Shown here: positions 5,984-13,752 of the stretch, one piece after another
Numbering within the stretch: the first letter of the stretch is position 1
Layout: each line of letters begins with the position of its first letter
Source: Opitutia bacterium UBA977
GTDB lineage: Bacteria > Verrucomicrobiota > Verrucomicrobiia > Opitutales > Coraliomargaritaceae
Length of the DNA stretch: 17,832 nt
Direction: 5' to 3'
NCBI GenBank assembly: GCA_002292345.1
Contig: DBBT01000067.1
Coordinates: 2,141 to 19,972 of the forward strand
Made by a program: the position numbers and the translations under genes
Notes under the pieces: generated by a model
The model's input: the letters and a program-made list of their open reading frames with translations, nothing else
Databases searched by the model: none
What the model was told of the DNA's origin: nothing

Positions 5984-7339
5984 TTAATCTCCAGGCTTGA
6001 TTGGGTGTGGGCTCGCAGGCACTGCGAGAACGTTCGCAGTACGCAGTTTGATTAATTTTTCCTCAAGCAGCGCGACCAATTTCTCGCCCAGTACATGCTC
6101 GACCTCATCCGCATCGCGATCGACTCGGCTCGTTGCCACATCGGCATATTCGATCAAATACAATTCCCACAGGCGGTGATTACGCGTGACCTGTGCCGCA
6201 ACATCCAGTCCTGCCTGGGTCAACAGTATAGCATCATTTTTACGCACGGTGTCGATCAATCCCTGATGATACGCACGCCTCAAGCAATCTCGTAATTGTC
6301 GATCAGTCCAGGTACGCCGACCCCGCAGTTGACGAAATGGCACCGCGCGAATACTCACTCCATCGATGCCACGACCATCGGCCTCCAAAATTTCATACAA
6401 CGCACGGAGTAAATGTTGGCGACCAACACTTCGCTTCAATTTCAACTGACGCATAAAACGAACCAGCACACCTCGTTCGATGCCAAACAGCATACTGAAT
6501 AGAAATAAAAACGCAGCCACTAATACGATCAACGCACCCGCAGGCATATTTGGAATTAAGGCACTCACACTCGCGCCCAGCCAGCCGCTGATACCTCCGA
6601 TTACGGCAGAGAGTAGTAACATCTGATCCAGACGGTTCGTCCAAAAACGCGCTGCTGCGGCTGGCGTGATCAAAAAAGCGATAATTAGAATCAAGCCCAC
6701 AGCTTGCAAACCCGCAACAGTCACTGCAGTGACCAACGCAAGGAGCAGTATATCGAGCCACTTAACTGGCCAGCCCTGCGCCGCCGCATAGACTTCATCG
6801 AAACACAGCAGACGGAATTCTTTAAACAACAACACCGAGAGCAACAGCACACAGACAGTCACGACGACTAGCAGCCTAAAATCGCTCAATACCATCGACG
6901 CAGTCTTACCATAAATAAATGATTCCAAACCAGCTGCTGCACCGTCTGGCATCTTTGTGACCATCGTCAATAACACGACGCCCGCACCGAAGAAGACACT
7001 CAGCACAATCCCCATCGCCGCGTCATCTTTAATACGCGAGTGATTACGTATAAACAAAACCGTCGCACAGCCCAATACTCCAGTCACTGTAGCTCCAAAC
7101 AATAATAGCGGCAACGACTTCCCCTGCTCGCCCAGTACCACGCCAACAAAGAAAGCAAGACACACGCCAGGCAATGTCGCATGTGAAAGGGTATCCCCCA
7201 TCAAGGAGCGCTTACGCAATAACAAGAAGCCACCCATCAGACCACAGGCACAGCCCAGCAGCATCGTGCAAATAACCACCAGCCGCGTGTTGTAATTACG
7301 CAGCAACAAGACATCTAGGATCTCTGGAAGTTCGAACAT
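5984..7339 (-). CDS. troC: Metal ABC permease fused to DtxR/MntR-like repressor (YtgCR-type)
   Basis: Residues 1 to about 290 are an ABC-3 permease (GGFLLLRKRSLMGDTLSHATLPG at 36-58, GLILIIAFLITPAAAA at 215-230). From about 300 the protein becomes soluble: a winged-helix segment (about 303-375, ending ILLTQAG) followed by a metal-binding and dimerisation helix pair. His388 (NHRLWELYL), Asp411, Glu414 and His415 (DEVEHVL) line up with MntR His77, Glu99, Glu102 and His103; the positions of MntR Asp8 and Glu11 are His309 and Arg312 instead. There is no C-terminal SH3-like domain. In Chlamydia the same permease-repressor fusion, YtgCR, is cut to free an iron-dependent repressor of its own operon; total length here (451) is about the same. 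The gene order ytgA-B-CR-D is identical. Cleavage and operon control are inferred here. Confidence 0.93.
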   Translation of the reverse strand: MFELPEILDVLLLRNYNTRLVVICTMLLGCACGLMGGFLLLRKRSLMGDTLSHATLPGVCLAFFVGVVLGEQGKSLPLLLFGATVTGVLGCATVLFIRNHSRIKDDAAMGIVLSVFFGAGVVLLTMVTKMPDGAAAGLESFIYGKTASMVLSDFRLLVVVTVCVLLLSVLLFKEFRLLCFDEVYAAAQGWPVKWLDILLLALVTAVTVAGLQAVGLILIIAFLITPAAAARFWTNRLDQMLLLSAVIGGISGWLGASVSALIPNMPAGALIVLVAAFLFLFSMLFGIERGVLVRFMRQLKLKRSVGRQHLLRALYEILEADGRGIDGVSIRAVPFRQLRGRRTWTDRQLRDCLRRAYHQGLIDTVRKNDAILLTQAGLDVAAQVTRNHRLWELYLIEYADVATSRVDRDADEVEHVLGEKLVALLEEKLIKLRTANVLAVPASPHPIKPGD

Positions 7340-7343
7340 GAGA

Positions 7344-7472
7344 TTAGTGAAAAGTGGCAGTTAGCGGTGGTGCGCAATGCTCCGTCATTGCCGCGTTTTT
7401 CAGCCCAGTTGCTTTGGGCATCGGTAGAAACAACGGAGCATTTCCCTCCATCGTAAAAATCAAATAGCCCAT
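7344..7472 (-). CDS. Possible 42-residue ORF between troB and troC
   Basis: The ATG at 7472 lies seven bases after the troB stop, and AGGGG overlapping that stop could serve as ribosome binding site. The frame ends with TAA four bases before the troC ATG, so the ORF fills the gap almost exactly. A second in-frame ATG is at 7451. The product (MGYLIFTMEGNAPLF at the start, PPLTATFH at the end) shows no known domain. Most of it is encoded inside a 10-bp inverted repeat, so a repeat element that stays open is an equal explanation. Confidence 0.3.
   Translation of the reverse strand: MGYLIFTMEGNAPLFLPMPKATGLKNAAMTEHCAPPLTATFH
7376..7442. repeat. Long-loop inverted repeat in the troB-troC gap
   Basis: AATGCTCCGT (7376-7385) and ACGGAGCATT (7433-7442) are perfect 10-bp reverse complements. 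The 47-base interval holds a second hairpin, GCCCA/TGGGC (7403-7407 with 7415-7419). The nine bases CTTTGGGCA recur in the troC-troD hairpin cluster (5932-5940). It may be a REP-like dispersed element or an mRNA stability structure between operon cistrons. Confidence 0.55.
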
Positions 7473-7479
7473 AATACCC

Positions 7480-8289
7480 CTACAACGATTTTGCCAGCTC
7501 CTCGGCTGCTTCACTCAGCAGCGAAAGTTTACCACCATAGGTTTTGCGAAGATTCTCTTGGGTAAAAATATCCTTGGTTGGCCCCGAATCGACGACACGC
7601 ATGTTTAACAACACCGTCCAATCAAAATATTGAGGCACCGTGGCTAAATCGTGATGTACCACTAGGCAGGTTTTTCCAAGTTGTTGAAGTTCCTTCAACA
7701 GCTCAACAATCGCGCGCTCGGTCGCTGCATCGACAGCGGCAAACGGCTCATCCATAAAATAAATATCCGCATCCTGGACCAAAGCTCGTGCAAGGAAAGT
7801 ACGCTGTTGCTGACCGCCCGAAAGCTGACTGATCTGACGATGTGCATAGTCCGCCAGCCCGACACGATCCAATGCTTGCAGAGCCAATGCCTTTGAGTGC
7901 TTATTCACTGGGCGAAACCAACCGAGCTTGCCGTAAGTGCCCATCGCCACGACATCAAGCGCACTGACTGGAAAATCCCAGTCCACACTCTCACGCTGCG
8001 GCACATAACCGACCCGTTTGCGCGCCTTACGATACGAATCACCAAAGATAGTCACCTCGCCGGACGTGCGCGGAAGCAAATCCAAGCAGGCTTTAATTAA
8101 TGTGCTCTTACCCGCACCATTTGGGCCGACGATACTCACCAACTTTCCCTCCGGGATTTCTAAATCAATGTCCCACAACACAGGCTTGCGGTGATATGAC
8201 ACAGTCAAATCTCGGATCACCAGCGGCAGTGATTTCTGCTGTGTGATTGTTGAGCACGGTTGTATCATTTCTTTGGATACTACATTCAT
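7480..8289 (-). CDS. troB: Metal ABC transporter ATP-binding protein, TroB/YtgB type
   Basis: This is the cytoplasmic ATPase driving the tro permeases. In the 269 residues the Walker A GPNGAGKS is at 55-62, the Q-loop at Gln98 is followed by the family-typical RESVDWDFPVSALDVV, the signature LSGGQ is at 156-160, Walker B and the catalytic Glu are DIYFMDEP (Glu181), and the H-loop is His213 (VVHHDL). The RESVDWDFPV pattern is typical of manganese/zinc/iron rather than ferric-siderophore importers. Start choice is uncertain: ATG 8289 gives about 20 extra residues before the conserved core; ATG codon 8 (8268) is an alternative. It lies 58 bases downstream of troA. Confidence 0.95.
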   Translation of the reverse strand: MNVVSKEMIQPCSTITQQKSLPLVIRDLTVSYHRKPVLWDIDLEIPEGKLVSIVGPNGAGKSTLIKACLDLLPRTSGEVTIFGDSYRKARKRVGYVPQRESVDWDFPVSALDVVAMGTYGKLGWFRPVNKHSKALALQALDRVGLADYAHRQISQLSGGQQQRTFLARALVQDADIYFMDEPFAAVDAATERAIVELLKELQQLGKTCLVVHHDLATVPQYFDWTVLLNMRVVDSGPTKDIFTQENLRKTYGGKLSLLSEAAEELAKSL

Positions 8290-8347
8290 AATATAAACAT
8301 ATTTATTTTGTAGGGGCTTTGCTTGGCCAGGCCCTTCGTTTTAAAAA

Positions 8348-9385
8348 TCAGTGCACCACACCAGTTAACTTACCCTGCATGCCTTTTTCAGGCGCTTCGC
8401 CACCAAGTGCGCGTGTGATCGTGGTAATATTGCTATCGATCATACCAATGTATGTACCTTCGTAAGTGCCAGCTTGCCCCATCGCATCGGAGAACAACGC
8501 CCCACCGATTCGCACCGTATGCCCGCGTGCATTCGCACCTTCGACCAAGGCACGTATATTCTTGTCCGCCACAGAAGTCTCGACGAACACAGCTGGAATT
8601 TGCTGCTCGACGATAAAGTTAACCAAGCCCTCCAAGTCGCGGACGCCTGCCTCGGACTCGGTACTCACCCCTTGAATACCGCGAACAGTCAGCCCCGTCG
8701 CGCGGCCTAAATAATTAAAAGCATCGTGCGCCGTCACTAACACACGCTTCGATTCCGGAATCGATCCAATCGCCTCTTGTGCATACGCATCCAACGCTTC
8801 CAACTGTTTTGTGTAAGCGTTGGCATTGGCAGCATAAATATGCGCATGCGCTGGATCGAAAATCGAGAGCGTCTCGGCCACCACTGGCACGGCTTCCATC
8901 CAGCCCCGCACATCCATCCACACGTGTGGATCGGTTTGCTCGGAGTCATCACTCTTTTGCAACAAATAATCCGTATTCTGTAAAATCGCTTCAGTCACCG
9001 CCTTGACTGGCTTTCCAGAACTCGCCACGCGCATCAGCACAGTCGTCATTTTACCTTCAAGTAACAGACCATTATAAAAGACCACGTCTGCAGCACTAAG
9101 CTTTAACACATCACTCCGAGTCGGATTGTAAAGGTGTGGGTCGACACCTTCGCCTATAATCCCCTCGACCTGCGCATACTCGCCCGCGATATTGCGCACG
9201 ACGTCGGTAATCATGCCGACCGTACATAGCACTTGATACGGCTCATCGGTACGATTCGCCGAGGTGGAATCGGTCGGTCTGCAGCCAGTGACTAGCGACG
9301 CACCTATCACGAGACTTAAAAAAATAAAACGTGTTCTATCAAATTTAATACTTTGAATAGTCAAAGTAATATCATTACTTGTCAA
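8348..9385 (-). CDS. troA: Metal-binding lipoprotein, TroA/YtgA type; TTG start likely
   Basis: This cluster A-I solute-binding protein captures divalent metal outside the membrane for the TroBCD importer. With a TTG start at 9385 it has 345 residues. A signal peptide (IFLSLVIGASLVTGC) ends in a lipobox with Cys35, so it is probably a lipoprotein. Metal ligands match TroA: His84 (DPHLYNP), His154 (DPHVWMD), His220 (VTAHDAF) and Asp300 (LFSDAMG), with the 66- and 80-residue spacings of Treponema TroA His133, His199 and Asp279. Three His plus Asp is the TroA set; manganese-only PsaA has Glu at the third place. No in-frame ATG lies before residue 58, and a stop is two codons upstream of the TTG, so the start is TTG 9385, TTG 9364 or a rare ATT. 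It is first in its operon. Confidence 0.93.
   Translation of the reverse strand: MTSNDITLTIQSIKFDRTRFIFLSLVIGASLVTGCRPTDSTSANRTDEPYQVLCTVGMITDVVRNIAGEYAQVEGIIGEGVDPHLYNPTRSDVLKLSAADVVFYNGLLLEGKMTTVLMRVASSGKPVKAVTEAILQNTDYLLQKSDDSEQTDPHVWMDVRGWMEAVPVVAETLSIFDPAHAHIYAANANAYTKQLEALDAYAQEAIGSIPESKRVLVTAHDAFNYLGRATGLTVRGIQGVSTESEAGVRDLEGLVNFIVEQQIPAVFVETSVADKNIRALVEGANARGHTVRIGGALFSDAMGQAGTYEGTYIGMIDSNITTITRALGGEAPEKGMQGKLTGVVH
9357..9385 (-). promoter_or_regulatory. Operator-like palindrome in a possible troA promoter
   Basis: AAGTAATATCATTACTT (9364-9380) is a perfect 7-3-7 palindrome. On the minus strand the sequence TTGACA (9385-9380), a consensus -35 box, runs into it, and GACTAT (9362-9357), a weak -10, follows at 17 bases, so the palindrome fills the spacer. 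A metal-dependent repressor bound here would shut off the operon; the DtxR-like domain of TroC is the obvious candidate. If this is the promoter, translation must start at or downstream of 9364. Confidence 0.45.
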
Positions 9386-9468
9386 GCATTAAGCAAGTCG
9401 GCCACTCAAGCAATGCCCGTAATAAGCCATAGACAAGGCACGCCGATTCAGGCACAAGGAGCCCCTTA

Positions 9469-9957
9469 ATGAGTGACTATATCCTCCTCACCGACGGCAG
9501 CGTGCATGCCCAAACCAAGGCGGGCACTGGCGCATCGCTTTTGATTCGAACAGCAGAGCAAACACTCTCCATGGAGACACTGGGCACTCGAATTAAAGTT
9601 CAGCAATTTACAGACACGTCTTCGACGAAGCTCGAGCTACAAACCTTGCTCTGGGCACTGTCCGAACTCCCCAAAGACTGTGATCATCTCACCATCTATA
9701 CCGACTCGCAAAATATCATCAATCTAGCGGCGCGACGGACACGCTTCGAAGCACACGACTATCATTCAAAACAAGGCCTACCTTTACGTAATACCGAACT
9801 TTATCAAGCATACTACCGCAGCACCGATCCCTTAAACTTCGAATTAGTCAAAGTGAAGGGGCATCGGACCGTACGAAAGCGCAATCAAATCGACCGGCTC
9901 TTCGCTCTGGTGGATAAGGCCTCTCGCAAAGCGCGAGTGGTTGGCAAAGTAAAATAG
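9469..9957 (+). CDS. Stand-alone RNase H-fold protein
   Basis: Likely cleaves RNA in RNA-DNA hybrids. The 162 residues form one RNase H domain with the four acidic catalytic residues in order: Asp9 (LLTDGS), Glu56 (KLELQTLLWAL), Asp79 (YTDSQN) and Asp142 (NQIDRL); His132 (KGHR) is ten residues before Asp142, as His124 and Asp134 are in E. coli RNase HI. A basic C-terminus (KASRKARVVGKVK) may help bind nucleic acid. A good ribosome binding site (AAGGAG, 9456-9461) precedes the ATG. It is divergent from troA and convergent with ftsH, so it is probably monocistronic. It is shorter and more divergent than classic rnhA, so no symbol is given. Confidence 0.85.
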   Translation: MSDYILLTDGSVHAQTKAGTGASLLIRTAEQTLSMETLGTRIKVQQFTDTSSTKLELQTLLWALSELPKDCDHLTIYTDSQNIINLAARRTRFEAHDYHSKQGLPLRNTELYQAYYRSTDPLNFELVKVKGHRTVRKRNQIDRLFALVDKASRKARVVGKVK

Positions 9958-9992
9958 AAGCGGTCAAACGTGACGCGCCACGAACACTCCAT

Positions 9993-10023
9993 AAAAAAAG
10001 CTGCTACCAATTCAGGAAGCAGC
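9993..10023 (-). terminator. Rho-independent terminator for ftsH
   Basis: Read on the minus strand, a GCTGCT/AGCAGC stem of 6 bp with a 12-base loop is followed at once by seven T (complement of 9993-9999). It lies 27 bases past the ftsH stop, with the correct polarity for ftsH. The plus strand has no T-run here, so it does not serve the RNase H gene. Confidence 0.85.
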
Positions 10024-10049
10024 CGTTTGAGAAATGTAGCTGCAGCACG

Positions 10050-12098
10050 TTATGCAGGCGATGGTGCAGGTGCTTCTTCGCCGGCGAGACCGCCTGTGTC
10101 GTCATCTTCTTCAGTCTGCTTCGAGACCTCATCATCAGAGTCTTCGTCAGGCTCTGGCTCGGGCTCGATAATTTCACGCTTAATGATCGGCGAACGCATC
10201 TCTCCATGCTCAAGGATTTCGAGCACGTGGACACCATCGATCGTCTCGTGCTCCAACAAGGCCTCGGCCATTACATCGAGCGCAGCGCGGTGCTCTTTCA
10301 AAATTTCGAGCGATCGCAAATACTGCTCTTGCACGATATCGTAGATTTTCTTATCAATTTTTTGTGCAGTCTCTTCGCTAAAGTTATTTGAACCAGCACC
10401 CATCGTGCCCATGTAGGCATGATTCTGGCTTTCACCGAAAGCGATCGGCCCGAGGTCAGTCATCCCCCAATCGCACACCATATGGCGCGCAGTCGAGGTG
10501 ACCATACGAATATCGCCGGACGCACCACTGGTGATGTCGCCCATCACAATTTCCTCCGCCGAACGGCCGCCCATGCCAGTGCAGATTTGATTCAACAGAC
10601 GCCGCTTGGAGTGATTCAGTAAATCCTTCTTCGGCATAAACATTGTGGATCCGAGGCTCTGACCGCGCGGTATAATCGTCACTTTGTGCACGGGCAAATG
10701 CCCATCGTCGACCACCGCCTGGATCAGAGCATGCCCAGCTTCGTGGTAAGCAGTGATCTTGCGATCCTCGTCATCCATCAATTTGCGACGCTCACGACCA
10801 AAGGAGATCTTATCACGCGCTTCGTCGAGATCGTTCATTTCCACGGCATCCTTATCATAGCGCGCCGCGATCAAAGCACCTTCATTGAGAAGGTTGGCAA
10901 GATCTGCACCGGAGAAGCCTGGAGTGTTACGCGCAACGTGCTCGAGATTTACCTCTTCAGAAAGCGCGATCTTCTTGGCATGCACCAAGAGGATTTCGTG
11001 ACGGCCATTGAGGTCAGGCAAATCAATCGTGACTTGACGGTCAAAACGACCCGGGCGTAACAACGCAGAGTCGAGCACATCCGGGCGATTAGTCGCGGCG
11101 ATGATGATCACACCTTCGTGGCCATCGAAACCATCCATCTCAACGAGAAGAGAGTTCAACGTCTGCTCGCGCTCGTCATTACCACCGCCGACACCTGCGC
11201 CACGTTGGCGACCCACGGCATCAATCTCGTCAATAAATACAATACAAGGCGCATTCTTACGGCCTTGCTCAAACATATCCCGCACACGTGCCGCCCCGAC
11301 ACCGACGAACATTTCGACGAAGTCCGAGCCACTGATCGAGAAAAACGGCACTTCCGCTTCACCCGCCACAGCTTTTGCCAGCAGTGTCTTACCAGTGCCC
11401 GGAGGCCCGACCATCAGCACACCCTTGGGGATGCGACCCCCGATACGTTGGAATTTTTTAGGATCTTTGAGAAAGTCGACGACCTCGCTGACTTCTTCCT
11501 TCGCTTCGTCGCAACCCGCGACATCTTTAAAAGTAAGCGAATCCTTATCACGCGTCAGCATCTTGGCCTTACTCTTTCCAAAGCTCATCGCGCCCTTCCC
11601 TGCGCTCTTCAATTGGCGCACAAAGAGGAAATAAAGCAGGCCAATAATCAGCAGAAACGGCAGAAAGCTGATCAATATGTCTTGAAATGCGGTGCTGCGC
11701 CGGCTCTCTTTAAGCACTGCGCGCACGAGATCGAAATCTTTCTCTAGCAAGCGGCCCTCAGCAGAAAACTGTACCTTTTCCGGCACACTCGCATCCGAGA
11801 GATTCGCATCATACTTCGGGTTGATCATCTTACCGGCTACAATATAGCCAGCTTCGCCAAGCGAAGGGTCAGGCTTCATAACACCATCGCCCGGCTCGAT
11901 CTGTCCATCTTTCACGGCTTGCACCAATTCGCTGATAGTCAGGCGTTCATGATTCGAACCGGCACCCGGTTGCGCGAACCAGAGTCCAATGATAGCCGAG
12001 ATAATAACCAAAAAAATCAAAAGTACTTTAGGATTAAAGCGCTCTGGTTGGCCGTTATTCGCGGGCTCTTTCTGTTGTGGATTTTGCTGTGATGACAT
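10050..12098 (-). CDS. ftsH: ATP-dependent zinc metalloprotease FtsH
   Basis: This membrane-anchored hexameric protease degrades misfolded membrane proteins and regulators. In the 682 residues, membrane helices lie at about 24-41 and 142-160 with the periplasmic domain between; Walker A GPPGTGKT is at 231-238, Walker B IVFIDEID at 286-293, and the second region of homology with the arginine fingers at about 335-354. The zinc site HEAGH is at 452-456 with third ligand Asp529. The C-terminus (646-682) is an acidic, Glu/Asp/Pro-rich tail. The ATG at 12098 lies nine bases after the tilS stop with no clear Shine-Dalgarno, suggesting coupled translation; tilS and ftsH are neighbours in many bacteria. 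A strong terminator follows. Confidence 0.98.
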   Translation of the reverse strand: MSSQQNPQQKEPANNGQPERFNPKVLLIFLVIISAIIGLWFAQPGAGSNHERLTISELVQAVKDGQIEPGDGVMKPDPSLGEAGYIVAGKMINPKYDANLSDASVPEKVQFSAEGRLLEKDFDLVRAVLKESRRSTAFQDILISFLPFLLIIGLLYFLFVRQLKSAGKGAMSFGKSKAKMLTRDKDSLTFKDVAGCDEAKEEVSEVVDFLKDPKKFQRIGGRIPKGVLMVGPPGTGKTLLAKAVAGEAEVPFFSISGSDFVEMFVGVGAARVRDMFEQGRKNAPCIVFIDEIDAVGRQRGAGVGGGNDEREQTLNSLLVEMDGFDGHEGVIIIAATNRPDVLDSALLRPGRFDRQVTIDLPDLNGRHEILLVHAKKIALSEEVNLEHVARNTPGFSGADLANLLNEGALIAARYDKDAVEMNDLDEARDKISFGRERRKLMDDEDRKITAYHEAGHALIQAVVDDGHLPVHKVTIIPRGQSLGSTMFMPKKDLLNHSKRRLLNQICTGMGGRSAEEIVMGDITSGASGDIRMVTSTARHMVCDWGMTDLGPIAFGESQNHAYMGTMGAGSNNFSEETAQKIDKKIYDIVQEQYLRSLEILKEHRAALDVMAEALLEHETIDGVHVLEILEHGEMRSPIIKREIIEPEPEPDEDSDDEVSKQTEEDDDTGGLAGEEAPAPSPA

Positions 12099-12107
12099 TT
12101 GTGCGGG

Positions 12108-13562
12108 TCAACTTGAGTTTCTTGGTTCGTAAGTCAATCTAAGAGCCCGCTTCGTTGCGGTTCCGATTTTCATGGTGTCCGCAGGTGGGAAGCCTGGCAC
12201 CCAAATAATTTCTCCTGACTGCGATACGACAAGCGGGAGCAACTTTCGTTCCTTTACCGGAATGTGCCGGTCTATAAAGCAGTCTTTTAATTTCTTCGTG
12301 CCCGGCGCACCGAGCGGCCGAAACCGGTCTCCCTGCTGCCATCCCCGCACTTCGAGTGCCTCTTCTGCTGCCACTGCAACGTAAGCCTCTAGGTCGGCAT
12401 TCACCCCGCCCTGCATAATCGTATGGCATAAAGCTTCATCCAATTCCACGAACTCGGTCCCCAGCAAAGCACCCGTCGACAGCATCAGCGACTCGCCCGC
12501 TTCGATCGATCCAGATACCAAAAATTGCCCTGAAACTTGCGCTGACACCACCCGAACAGTCGCTTCATCGAGCTCAATATAAAAAGCACCGGCACTTAGA
12601 CGATTTTTCTGCTTAAGCCCATAGACCGCAGCCATCAATAAATCCATCGCCGGTGCGCTCATCGATTGAATCAGATGATGCGCACTCAACCATGCCGACA
12701 AGGCCCGCCGCGTCAGTGCCCGCGGTGCCGAGCGCAGCGCAGCGCGATCCAGCGTGACACTATCACTAAAAGCTTTAGGCAAAGTCACCCGCGCCAAACC
12801 GTCCAGCGCATCCGCTTCTTCTTCTAGTAAAAATCGGGAACGAGCCGCCCCTGCCGAAGCATCTCGCGCCAACGCATCGCTCAAACTAGGAATCACATTG
12901 TGGCGCAGCGCATTGCGTGAAATCCCCATATCTTCATTGGAAATATCTTCGCGCCAAGGGATCTCGCAGGTATTTAAAGCCATCCGAATCTCCCCCGCAC
13001 CTAAATGCAATACCGGTCGGACATGTGTCGGATAGGCTTGGAAAAAATGTATTGGTCGCGGTGCCGCCAAACCATCCGAGCCACAGCCGCGCGCCAAGCG
13101 CTGCAGCTGTGTCTCTAAAACATCATCCTGCTGATGGCCAAAAGCAAGACACTGGCAATTGTGCTCCTGCGCCGCCCCGCGTAAAAAATCCAAGCGCAAG
13201 ACCCGCGCAGTTGTCTCTGTAAACGCCGCCTCATTTTCCGGCCGTACCGCGGTCACAAAGGGACAGTTTAACTGCTGCGCCAATTCTTGCACAAACGTCG
13301 CGTCTAGCTGCGAATCCTCGCCACGCCAACGGTGATTATAATGTGCGACCACCAATCCGATGTTCAATTCGTCAGCCTGTGCCCACAACTGGCAAAGCAT
13401 AAAGATCGAATCCGCACCGCCCGAACAAGCCACCAACACACGCTGACACGAATCGCCCGTAAGCAACTCACGCACATTCGGGTGCAACGAGCCCACGCCG
13501 AGTTCGCCGTATAAGCAGCCCGCCGATTCGGGCCAATTGTGGGGTTGTGATTCGTTTGGCAT
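12108..13562 (-). CDS. tilS: tRNA(Ile)-lysidine synthetase
   Basis: Converts C34 of tRNA-Ile(CAU) to lysidine using lysine and ATP, so that AUA is read as isoleucine. The PP-loop motif SGGADS follows VLVAC near residue 50. HYNHRWRGEDSQLDA and FGHQQDDVLETQLQRLARG are typical of the N-terminal catalytic domain; the C-terminal domain reads GWQQGDRFRPLG, KKLKDCFIDRHIP and EIIWVPGF. ATG 13562 is preferred (484 residues); an in-frame GTG at 13571 directly after a stop would add three. It is somewhat longer than the common ~430-450. It is immediately upstream of ftsH. Confidence 0.95.
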   Translation of the reverse strand: MPNESQPHNWPESAGCLYGELGVGSLHPNVRELLTGDSCQRVLVACSGGADSIFMLCQLWAQADELNIGLVVAHYNHRWRGEDSQLDATFVQELAQQLNCPFVTAVRPENEAAFTETTARVLRLDFLRGAAQEHNCQCLAFGHQQDDVLETQLQRLARGCGSDGLAAPRPIHFFQAYPTHVRPVLHLGAGEIRMALNTCEIPWREDISNEDMGISRNALRHNVIPSLSDALARDASAGAARSRFLLEEEADALDGLARVTLPKAFSDSVTLDRAALRSAPRALTRRALSAWLSAHHLIQSMSAPAMDLLMAAVYGLKQKNRLSAGAFYIELDEATVRVVSAQVSGQFLVSGSIEAGESLMLSTGALLGTEFVELDEALCHTIMQGGVNADLEAYVAVAAEEALEVRGWQQGDRFRPLGAPGTKKLKDCFIDRHIPVKERKLLPLVVSQSGEIIWVPGFPPADTMKIGTATKRALRLTYEPRNSS

Positions 13563-13690
13563 AAGACCCACTTAATTGGCTCTACTTTGAGACAGACCGC
13601 AAGCCCGTAGCAACTTTGCAAGAAAGCCGTCCGAAGAATTGCTGCGAAATTGTGACGTACTAGTAAACGATCTGCGACTATCTCAATAGA

Positions 13691-13712
13691 TGGCACTGAG
13701 CCCTAAGTGCCA
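13691..13712. repeat. Hairpin between pheA and tilS
   Basis: TGGCACT (13691-13697) and AGTGCCA (13706-13712) form a perfect 7-bp stem with an 8-base loop, 40 bases past the pheA stop. There is no U-tract on either strand, so it is at best a weak terminator or a processing/stability hairpin. The rest of the 190-base gap (13563-13752) shows no gene; tilS may have its own promoter there. Confidence 0.4.
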
Positions 13713-13752
13713 AGGCTACAAAATCCTACAGCGGCCCACGCAAGCACCGCCC

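Noticed and set aside
11118..11747. 209-codon plus-strand ORF
   Set aside because: Shadow of the ftsH coding strand; no recognisable domain and no ribosome binding site.
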